Shown here one piece after another: positions 8,087-13,430 of a DNA stretch of 13,430 nt. Within the stretch, counting starts at the first letter, position 1; each line of letters begins with the position of its first letter. The position numbers were made by a program, and so were the translations under genes. This DNA is from JBIOUF01 sp044866695 (GTDB lineage Bacteria > Actinomycetota > Actinomycetes > Propionibacteriales > Nocardioidaceae). The stretch is from assembly GCA_044866695.1 (NCBI GenBank), contig JBIOUF010000031.1, positions 1 to 13,430 of the forward strand, in the 5' to 3' direction. Below the pieces are notes generated by a model. It saw nothing but the letters and a program-made list of their open reading frames with translations, searched no databases and had not been told where the DNA came from.

Positions 8087-9381
8087 CCCTGCCTCCCGGC
8101 GTCCCGTCGGCGCCGGGCCCGTCCGCCGGTTACCCGGAGGCGGCGCTGGCCTGGGCCCGGCACCTACGCGGCGGAGGCAGCACGCCGTGGCTGGAGTTCC
8201 TGGCCGGGCACCGTCTCGAGGAGCAGGGCCCCAGGGTCGGCGCCGGCGTGCCCGGCGCCGCTCAGCTGGAGCTGGTCCGGCTGCTCGCCGCGCGGGCGCA
8301 CGCCCTGGCGTCCCCGCCCGATCCCGACCGCTTCACGGCCCTCGCCGACGACGTCTTCGGCCGCGCCGTCGCCGGCCGCGGCCTGGGCGACCGGCCGCTG
8401 CTGTGGCCACCCCATCGCACGGCCCACCACACGGTCGCCCCCGGCCGGCACGGGGCGCCACCGATCGACCCCGCGGCCCTCCCGGTGGGCGAGCTGCTGC
8501 GCACCGCCGCGGGGGTGGTCGCGGACCAGCTGGTGGCGCGCGGCACGGTTCCCCGGCCGCCCGTCCATCCTCCCCGAGGGCGCCCGCGGGCCTGGGCGCC
8601 GCTACGGCGGGTCCGCCGGTACCGGGTCGTCGGCGTGCCTTCCGGCGTCGAGCGGGTCAGGGCCGCCCTGGCGGCGGCCGGACACCCGGACGGGGGTCCG
8701 CTGGGCGGCCGGCATGCCGGCCCGGTGTTCGTCGTCGTGGACACCCTCGACGAGCTCCTCGCGCAGGCGTGGGCGGCGCGGGTGCGGCAGGGCGCCCGGA
8801 CCCGCTGGCGCACCTACGTCGGCGGGTGGGTCGCCCGAGGGGGGCTGCCGCGGGCGGCCGCCGTGGACGACCTCGCCGCCCGGTGGGCCCAGCGGGTGGG
8901 GGCCGAGCGGGTCCACGTGGTGGCGGGAGCGGCCGACGCCGCCCGGTCGGTGGCGGCCGTGCTGGGCGTCCCGCCGGGACCGGGCGCCATGGCGTCGGTC
9001 ATTCTGCTCCGGCCGGCCCAGACCGACGTCGTACGCCGGGTCAACGCGGTGCTCCGGGTGCGCGTCACCACCGACCACCGGCGGGCCCTGGACCGCCGGC
9101 TGGTGACCGTGCTGGCCGCCGGCGGGCCGGTGCCCGCCCCCGGCGGGCTCCAGGTGCCGCACCGGCACCGCAGCTGGGCCGCCGACGCGGCCGAGCGCCT
9201 GGCCGACCGGCTCGCGGCCGGCGGCTACCCTGTCCACGGCGATCTCGGCGTGCTCCGCCGGCCGGCCCACGGGCCGGTCGCCCCCCTGGCCTCGGAGGTG
9301 CTGGAGGAGATGCTCGGCGCCTTGTCGGTGCTCGGCGGCGTGGCGGCCCAGGCCCACGCGGCGCCCGGAGTGCGACGGTGA
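8083..9381 (+). CDS. Unknown protein; probable degenerate sulfotransferase-fold paralogue with an extra N-terminal domain
   Basis: This 432-residue product starts at a GTG overlapping the previous stop (GTGA) and ends by overlapping the next start the same way. Residues 1 to about 175 are rich in Ala, Pro and Arg, with predicted helical stretches (AAQLELVRLLAARAHALA), and I recognise no family. From about 180 on it tracks its neighbours: YRVVGVPSGVERVRAALAAA (180-199) aligns with their phosphate-loop region but has no Lys; VFVVVDTLDELLAQAW (215-230) aligns with the VHLVLSARDLARQIPAEW segment, keeping Trp230 but not the Ser-Ala-Arg; ERVHVVAG matches VHVVTVP; and SWAADAAERLADRLAAGGY then VHGDLGVLRRP (from 364) matches the neighbours' C-terminal helix and GDL.EL end. 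About 75 residues between the first two blocks are missing. It is likely non-catalytic, perhaps a partner of A and C. The homology is read by eye. Confidence 0.75.
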   Translation: MTLPPGVPSAPGPSAGYPEAALAWARHLRGGGSTPWLEFLAGHRLEEQGPRVGAGVPGAAQLELVRLLAARAHALASPPDPDRFTALADDVFGRAVAGRGLGDRPLLWPPHRTAHHTVAPGRHGAPPIDPAALPVGELLRTAAGVVADQLVARGTVPRPPVHPPRGRPRAWAPLRRVRRYRVVGVPSGVERVRAALAAAGHPDGGPLGGRHAGPVFVVVDTLDELLAQAWAARVRQGARTRWRTYVGGWVARGGLPRAAAVDDLAARWAQRVGAERVHVVAGAADAARSVAAVLGVPPGPGAMASVILLRPAQTDVVRRVNAVLRVRVTTDHRRALDRRLVTVLAAGGPVPAPGGLQVPHRHRSWAADAAERLADRLAAGGYPVHGDLGVLRRPAHGPVAPLASEVLEEMLGALSVLGGVAAQAHAAPGVRR

Positions 9382-10604
9382 CGGCGGTGACCGGCCCCGA
9401 GCGGAGCACCCGACGGCTGCTGCTCCACGTCGGCACCCCGAAGTCCGGCACGTCGTTCATCCAGACGGTGCTGTTCTCCCACCGGGAGGCGCTGGCCGCG
9501 CAGGGGCTGCTCTACCCCGCGGACCGGTTCGACGAGCAGTTCCTTGCCGCGCTGGACCTGATGGAGCTGCCCTGGGGAGGGCTGGAGCAACAGGCGGTGG
9601 GCGCGTGGGACCGCGTCGCCGCCCGCGTGCGCGCCTGGCCGGGCACCTCGGTGGTGTCCCATGAGGTCCTGGCCCGGGCCTCGCGAGCCCAGGTGGCGAC
9701 GGCGCTGGAGTCCTTCGGCGACGTCGAGGTGCACCTGGTGCTCTCCGCGCGGGACCTGGCCCGCCAGATCCCCGCGGAGTGGCAGGAGAACGTCAAGCAC
9801 CGACGCACCGTCGGCTACCGGGAGTTCCTGGACCGGATCCGCGACCCCGACCGCACCGACGACGTGGCCTCGTGGTTCTGGGCCGTCCAGGAGGTGCCCG
9901 ACATCCTGGACCGCTGGGGCGCCGGCCTCCCCGCCGCACACGTGCACGTCGTGACCGTCCCGCAGCCGGGCTCCTCGCCGACGCTGCTGTGGGAACGCTT
10001 CGCCGGCCTCCTCGGTCTCGACCCGGACGCCTGGGACACCCGCGTCTCCCGGGTCAACCCCTCCCTGGGCGTCCCGGAGACGGTCTTCCTGCGGATGCTG
10101 AACCACCGGGTCAACGGCGGGGTCCTGGCTGGCCGGCACTACCGGGAGTTCGTCCGCGAGGTGCTGGCCCATCGGACCTTGTCCCAACGGACCGGCTCGC
10201 CGCGCCTCGGGCTCCCGCCCGACGTCCGCGGGTGGGCCGCCGACGTCGCGGAGAGCTGGGTGGCCGCGATCCGGCAGCGCGGGTACGACGTGGTCGGCGA
10301 CCTCGACGAGCTGCGTCCGGCGCCGGCGGACCGACCGTTCACCGATCCCGACGCGGCCGACACCGAGCAGGTGCTCGACGTGGCCGTGCACTCCACGGTG
10401 ACCCTGCTGCAGCAGGCCGCCTCGCTACGCGACACGGCGGACGGGCTTCGCGCGGAGCTGGCCACTGCTCTCGAGGAGCGCGACCAGGCGCGTCGCGAGG
10501 CCGGGATCTGGCTGCGGGCCAAGCGGAAGGTCGTGCGCGACGCGGACCACAACGCGGTGCTGCGGGCCGGCCTGGCCGGCTACCGGCGGCTGCGCGGCCG
10601 CTGA
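9378..10604 (+). CDS. Sulfotransferase-fold protein, paralogue C, with C-terminal coiled coil
   Basis: The 408-residue product is a close paralogue of the first gene of the unit. The phosphate loop is LLLHVGTPKSGTSFIQ (14-29) with Lys22; the second conserved block SARDLARQIPAEWQE is at 123-137, followed by Lys140-His141. The matching tail blocks are VHVVTVPQPG, LLWERF, WAADVAESW and DVVGDLDELRP. After the shared domain, residues about 338-376 form a heptad-like stretch (LRDTADGLRAELATALEER), a probable coiled coil, then a strongly basic end (LRAKRKVVRD and YRRLRGR) that could bind an acidic polymer or membrane surface. The GTG start at 9378 overlaps the previous stop by 4 bp; the open frame upstream is a shadow of the middle gene. 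The last 25 bp overlap the end of the convergent EcsC-family gene. Acceptor and pathway are unknown. Confidence 0.8.
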   Translation: MTAVTGPERSTRRLLLHVGTPKSGTSFIQTVLFSHREALAAQGLLYPADRFDEQFLAALDLMELPWGGLEQQAVGAWDRVAARVRAWPGTSVVSHEVLARASRAQVATALESFGDVEVHLVLSARDLARQIPAEWQENVKHRRTVGYREFLDRIRDPDRTDDVASWFWAVQEVPDILDRWGAGLPAAHVHVVTVPQPGSSPTLLWERFAGLLGLDPDAWDTRVSRVNPSLGVPETVFLRMLNHRVNGGVLAGRHYREFVREVLAHRTLSQRTGSPRLGLPPDVRGWAADVAESWVAAIRQRGYDVVGDLDELRPAPADRPFTDPDAADTEQVLDVAVHSTVTLLQQAASLRDTADGLRAELATALEERDQARREAGIWLRAKRKVVRDADHNAVLRAGLAGYRRLRGR

Positions 10605-11287
10605 GCAAGGGCGGGGGCCCGGCTGAGCAGCTCGCGGCCGGCGTACCGGCCCACCTGCCAGGTGGCGTAGGCGTCGGCGCTCGCCCCCACCGCGCCCCCG
10701 ACGACGGGGACCCGGCGGAAGACGGCCGTCGCGGCCTGCTTGCCCAGCACCCGGTTGACCAGGAACGAGGTCACCTCCGCGGCGACGACCCGGTCCAGGT
10801 CGGGATCGTGGGCCGGCGCGGTCGCGATCGCCAGCGGCCGGGCCGGCAGCTCCTTGCGCTTCACCAGCGTGGTCACGGTGCCCTCGCCGAGCAGGCAGGC
10901 CAGCACGGCGTTGTGGACCCGAGGGTCGACCAGGTCGTAGCCGCGGAGATGGGCGATGCCGGCCGCCATCCGGCCCTGGATGAGCGCCAGCCCGGCGACG
11001 TTGGCGGGGATGGTCAGCGGGGCGGTGACCAGCCCGCCGAGGTTGGTGAGGAAGCCCTCGACGGCCGCGTAGCCGACATGGTTCTCGACCACCTCGCGGA
11101 TCGCCTTGTCGAGGTCGCCGTCCTGCTCCTCCAGCTGCTTCTCCGCGGCGCGGGCCGCGGGCGGGAGCGGGCCGGCGCCGTGGATCGCCAGGCGCAGCGA
11201 CTCGTGCACGAAGCTGCTGTTGAGGTCCGGGGCCAGCTTGGGCACATGCGGCACCAGCTTCTTGCCGAGGGCCGAGACCGCGCCCAT
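10580..11287 (-). CDS. EcsC family protein
   Basis: The 235-residue protein matches the EcsC family, named after a Bacillus subtilis gene of the ecs ABC-transporter operon; its biochemical function is unknown. Family-like features are AVEGFLTNLGGLVTAPLTIP (75-94), a mildly hydrophobic helix (ANVAGLALIQGRMAAGIAHL, 95-114), the DPRVHNAVLACLLG block (121-134) and the C-terminal RVPVVGGAVGASADAYATW (192-210). It may associate with membranes, but no clear transmembrane span or signal peptide is seen. The frame is open to 11332, but ATG 11287 is the better start because AGGAGG lies 7 nt before it (11295-11300). It is convergent with the sulfotransferase-like unit, with 25 bp shared between the 3' ends, and divergent from aat across 84 bp. 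Confidence 0.88.
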   Translation of the reverse strand: MGAVSALGKKLVPHVPKLAPDLNSSFVHESLRLAIHGAGPLPPAARAAEKQLEEQDGDLDKAIREVVENHVGYAAVEGFLTNLGGLVTAPLTIPANVAGLALIQGRMAAGIAHLRGYDLVDPRVHNAVLACLLGEGTVTTLVKRKELPARPLAIATAPAHDPDLDRVVAAEVTSFLVNRVLGKQAATAVFRRVPVVGGAVGASADAYATWQVGRYAGRELLSRAPALAQRPRSRR

Positions 11288-11294
11288 CCGTCGT

Positions 11295-11300
11295 CCTCCT
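11295..11300 (-). promoter_or_regulatory. Ribosome binding site AGGAGG of the EcsC-family gene
   Basis: AGGAGG on the minus strand, 7 nt before ATG 11287. It is the best Shine-Dalgarno sequence in the window and decides the start of this gene over the longer frame starting at 11332. Confidence 0.75.
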
Positions 11301-11371
11301 CGTCTGGTCCTGGCTGGAACGGTACCGACCACCCGGTTGGCGCCGGCCTCGCCGGCACGTTGGATGGACCC

Positions 11372-12043
11372 GTGCCCGTCGAGCCGATGCCGACCCCGTG
11401 GGTGTTCCCCGACCCCGAGCGCACCGCGGCCGACGACCTGGTGGCCGCGGGCGCGGACCTCGAGCCCGGCACGCTCCTGGCGGCGTACCGGGCCGGGTTG
11501 TTCCCGATGCCGGACCCGGCGGCCGGGCAGGGCGTGCTGTGGTGGTCACCGCGCCGCCGGGGCGTCCTGCCGCTCGACGGCCTGCGGGTGACCCGGTCGC
11601 TGCGACGGTCGTGCGCCCGCCTGGAGACCCGCGTCGACACGGCGTTCGCGGCGGTCGTCGAGGGCTGTGCCGACCCCCGGCGCGAGGCCGGGTGGATCGA
11701 CGAGCCGATCAAGGCGGCATACCTGCGGCTGCACCAGCTGGGCTGGGCGCACTCGGTGGAGACCTGGCGCGAGGGCGAGCTGGTCGGCGGGCTCTACGGG
11801 GTGGCGATCGGCGGGCTGTTCGCGGGTGAGTCGATGTTCCACCGGGTCCGGGACGCCTCCAAGGTCGCGCTGGTGGCGCTGGTCGACCTGCTGCGCGACG
11901 AGTACGCCGACGCGAGGCTGCTCGACGTGCAGTGGCGGACCGAGCACCTCGCCTCGCTGGGCGTGGTCGCGGTGCCGCGGTCGGCGTACCTGCGCCGGCT
12001 CCGCCAGGCCGTCGCGCTGCCGCTGCCGGCCGCGTTGCAGTGA
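11372..12043 (+). CDS. aat: Leucyl/phenylalanyl-tRNA-protein transferase
   Basis: The 223-residue enzyme transfers Leu or Phe from charged tRNA to proteins with N-terminal Lys or Arg, marking them for ClpS-ClpAP degradation in the N-degron pathway. Motifs in order: AYRAGLFPMPDP, LWWSPRRRGVLPLD, GWIDEPIKAAYLRLHQLGWA, HSVETWREGELVGGLYGVAI, then FAGESMFHR with Glu153, and LLDVQWRTEHLASLG with Asp185 and Gln187. These correspond to E. coli Glu156, Asp186 and Gln188 of the active site. The GTG at 11372 is preceded by TTGGAT at 6 nt, a poor -10 match; ATG 11387 is an alternative start five codons later. The frame is open far upstream, but that part runs antisense to the EcsC-family gene and is not real. 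The small gene beyond it converges from the other strand 12 bp away. Confidence 0.95.
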   Translation: MPVEPMPTPWVFPDPERTAADDLVAAGADLEPGTLLAAYRAGLFPMPDPAAGQGVLWWSPRRRGVLPLDGLRVTRSLRRSCARLETRVDTAFAAVVEGCADPRREAGWIDEPIKAAYLRLHQLGWAHSVETWREGELVGGLYGVAIGGLFAGESMFHRVRDASKVALVALVDLLRDEYADARLLDVQWRTEHLASLGVVAVPRSAYLRRLRQAVALPLPAALQ

Positions 12044-12055
12044 CGGCAGGACGCG

Positions 12056-12298
12056 CTACTCGCCCGCGGCCGGGCGAAGCGCGTCGTAGGTCGCGTCCAG
12101 TCCGGCGCGCAGCACCTCCACCAGCACCGGCACGTCCTCGGCGGCGAGCCGGAAGGACGCCACGCACTCGCGGCCCCGCCAGGTCGACAGCACCACCATG
12201 CCGGCCTCGGGATGCCAGGAGACCCGCAGCGCCCGGCCGCTCCCCCGCTCGTCGAGGAAGGCCTCCCCGCTCGCAGGCAGGGGCGTGGCGCTGCGCAT
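12056..12298 (-). CDS. Small hypothetical protein
   Basis: This 80-residue protein is not assigned to a named family. The centre reads like a small beta sheet followed by a helix: ALRVSWHPEAGMVVLSTWRG (23-42), ECVASFRLAAEDVPVLVEVL (44-63), with a C-terminal helix. Similar short proteins with a W..G.C..SFRL pattern seem familiar from actinobacteria, with no known function. The frame extends to 12334, but ATG 12298 is preferred because GGGGAGA lies about 9-12 nt upstream and the longer form would add an uncharacteristic His/Asp-rich start. It converges with aat (12-bp gap) and is divergent from the glycosylase gene, 59 bp away. No signal peptide, metal motif or membrane segment is seen. Confidence 0.7.
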   Translation of the reverse strand: MRSATPLPASGEAFLDERGSGRALRVSWHPEAGMVVLSTWRGRECVASFRLAAEDVPVLVEVLRAGLDATYDALRPAAGE

Positions 12299-12344
12299 GT
12301 GACCAGTGTCTCCCCGGTGCCAAGGCGCGTCCACGCGACGCGCC

Positions 12345-12350
12345 TACACT
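12345..12350 (+). promoter_or_regulatory. Putative -10 box (TACACT) for the DNA glycosylase gene
   Basis: TACACT fits TANNNT and lies exactly 7 nt (GGCAGCC) before the GTG start codon, with no Shine-Dalgarno sequence. This is the classic layout of a leaderless actinobacterial gene. A good -35 box is not seen in the preceding 20 bases. Confidence 0.5.
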
Positions 12351-12357
12351 GGCAGCC

Positions 12358-13230
12358 GTGCCCGAGCTGCCCGAGGTCGAGGGCCTGGCGCTGGACCTGC
12401 GCGTCAAGCTCGCGGGCCGCGCGATCGCCAGGGTCGACGTGGCCGCCTTCAGCGCCCTGAAGACCTACGACCCTCCGTTGTCGGCGCTGTCCGGCGCCCT
12501 CGTCGACGAGGTGACCCGGCACGGCAAGTTCCTCGACCTCGCCGCCTCCGGGCTGCACCTGGTCGTGCACCTCTCCCGGGCGGGATGGATCCGGTGGCGA
12601 GAGGAGGTCCCCGCCGCCCCGCCCAAGCCGAGCACCCGGTCCCCGCTGGCCGCACGCGTCGCGCTCGACGACGGGTCGGGCCTGGACATCACCGAGGCGG
12701 GCACCCAGAAGCGGCTGGCCCTCTACGTCGTCCGCGACCCCGCGGACGTGCCCGGCATCGCGCGCCTCGGCCCCGACCCGCTCGCCGACGACTTCACCGC
12801 CGAGGTGCTCGGGCGGATCCTGCGCGACGCCGGGCGCGCCCAGCTCAAGGGCGTGCTGCGCAACCAGGGCACGATCGCCGGCATCGGCAACGCGTACTCC
12901 GACGAGCTGTTGCACGCCGCCCGGATGTCCCCGTTCAAGCCGGCGGTCACCGTGGCCGACGACCCCGCCGAGCTGCGGACGCTGTACGACGCGGTCCGCA
13001 CGGTGCTCGGGGAGGCCGTCGAGCGTTCCCGTGGGCTGGCCGCCTCGGAGCTCAAGGGCGAGAAGAAGAGCAACCTCGCCGTCCATGGCCGCGCCGGCCT
13101 GCCCTGTCCGGTCTGCGGCGACACGGTCCGCGAGGTCTCCTTCGCCGACTCGTCCCTGCAGTACTGCCCCACCTGTCAGACCGGGGGCAAGCCGCTGGCC
13201 GACCGGCGCCTGTCGCGGCTGCTCAAGTAG
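12358..13230 (+). CDS. Fpg/Nei family DNA glycosylase (formamidopyrimidine/endonuclease VIII type)
   Basis: The 290-residue protein is a bifunctional base-excision glycosylase/AP lyase of the Fpg/Nei superfamily, acting on oxidised bases. The N-terminus MPELPEVE gives the catalytic Pro2 (N-terminal after Met removal) and Glu3; Lys57 in RHGKFLDL matches the conserved beta-hairpin lysine; the H2TH motif is NQGTIAGIGNAYSDELLHA with Asn178. The C-terminal zinc finger has Cys250, Cys253, Cys270 and Cys273 (CPVCG then YCPTCQ). The position five residues before Cys270, Arg in E. coli Fpg and Nei, is Ser265 here. The loop that carries PRRFG in Fpg reads EAGTQKRLALYVV. It may therefore belong to an actinobacterial subclade with its own lesion preference, so I do not assign mutM or nei. 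The GTG start is fixed by the catalytic proline. Repeat DNA begins a few bases after the stop. Confidence 0.93.
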   Translation: MPELPEVEGLALDLRVKLAGRAIARVDVAAFSALKTYDPPLSALSGALVDEVTRHGKFLDLAASGLHLVVHLSRAGWIRWREEVPAAPPKPSTRSPLAARVALDDGSGLDITEAGTQKRLALYVVRDPADVPGIARLGPDPLADDFTAEVLGRILRDAGRAQLKGVLRNQGTIAGIGNAYSDELLHAARMSPFKPAVTVADDPAELRTLYDAVRTVLGEAVERSRGLAASELKGEKKSNLAVHGRAGLPCPVCGDTVREVSFADSSLQYCPTCQTGGKPLADRRLSRLLK

Positions 13231-13231
13231 C

Positions 13232-13430
13232 GGTATCGGTGGCTGAGCTGAGGAGCGAGCCCCCGGCGACCCCCGGCGACCCGAGGAGCGAGCTTGCGAG
13301 CGACCCCGGTGGTTGAGGAGCGAGCTTGCGACTTGGGTTGAGGAGGGCGCCCTTCGAGACGGGCTCCTTCGTCGCCCTCCTCAGGAACCGCGGTGCGAGC
13401 CCGTCTCGAAACCCGTCTCGAAACCACCGG
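13232..13430. repeat. Right repeat cluster of the same palindromic family
   Basis: No gene is supported in the last 200 bases. GAGGAGCGAGCTTGCGA occurs at 13283-13299 and again from 13316. CCCCGGCGAC is repeated in tandem at 13261-13280, and CCCGTCTCGAAA is repeated at 13400-13411 and 13412-13423. GAGGAGGGCG (13340-13349) and CGCCCTCCTC (13373-13382) form a 10-bp stem. The final CGTCTCGAAACCACCGG is the same right arm seen at 112-128. The cluster looks like a scrambled, partly duplicated array continuing beyond the window. Confidence 0.8.

Noticed and set aside
8083..9381. Middle gene of the sulfotransferase-like unit as a non-coding shadow or pseudogene
   Set aside because: The frame is uninterrupted for 432 codons, fits the 4-bp overlaps at both ends, and its protein aligns in order with both neighbours; frames on the other strand give only low-complexity protein.

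Overview
The window comes from a very GC-rich actinobacterium. Third codon positions are almost all G or C, and GTG starts and 4-bp GTGA gene overlaps are common. The non-coding stretches carry palindromic repeats built from GGTTTCGAGACG and CTCCTCAACC arms, which from memory are widespread in Nocardioides genomes. I infer Nocardioidaceae, probably Nocardioides; no rRNA or other typing gene is present to prove it.

Layout. 1-239: repeat-rich non-coding DNA. 240-2188 (minus strand): a two-domain VOC/glyoxalase-like protein, a thioredoxin-type glutathione peroxidase, and a class II glutamine amidotransferase of the EgtC/YafJ type that has lost its N-terminal nucleophile cysteine. 2189-2299: a divergent promoter region with short tandem repeats. 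2300-6800 (plus strand): a three-gene leucine-degradation operon encoding the methylcrotonyl-CoA carboxylase beta subunit, its biotin-bearing alpha subunit and HMG-CoA lyase. 6801-6990: more repeats, including a perfect 24-bp palindrome. 7001-10604 (plus strand): a tight three-gene unit with two sulfotransferase-fold paralogues flanking a 432-residue protein that looks like a third, decayed or repurposed paralogue with a new N-terminal domain. 10580-11287 (minus): an EcsC-family protein converging on that unit. 11372-12043 (plus): leucyl/phenylalanyl-tRNA-protein transferase (Aat). 12056-12298 (minus): a small hypothetical protein. 12358-13230 (plus): an Fpg/Nei-type DNA glycosylase with a C-terminal zinc finger that lacks the usual arginine. 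13231-13430: repeats again.

How the genes work together. The carboxylase pair and HMG-CoA lyase perform the 3-methylcrotonyl-CoA carboxylation and final cleavage steps of leucine breakdown; the dehydrogenase and hydratase steps are not in the window. The peroxidase and VOC protein suggest a small stress or detoxification group. The sulfotransferase-like unit is the least explained part: two members keep a PAPS-type phosphate loop, the middle one has lost it, and translation of the three is probably coupled. Nothing in the window supplies PAPS or names an acceptor.

Several starts (peroxidase, carboxylase beta, glycosylase, perhaps the first sulfotransferase) have a TANNNT-like -10 box 6-7 nt before the start codon, suggesting leaderless transcripts. 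The best candidate for something undescribed is the active/decayed/active sulfotransferase triplet.
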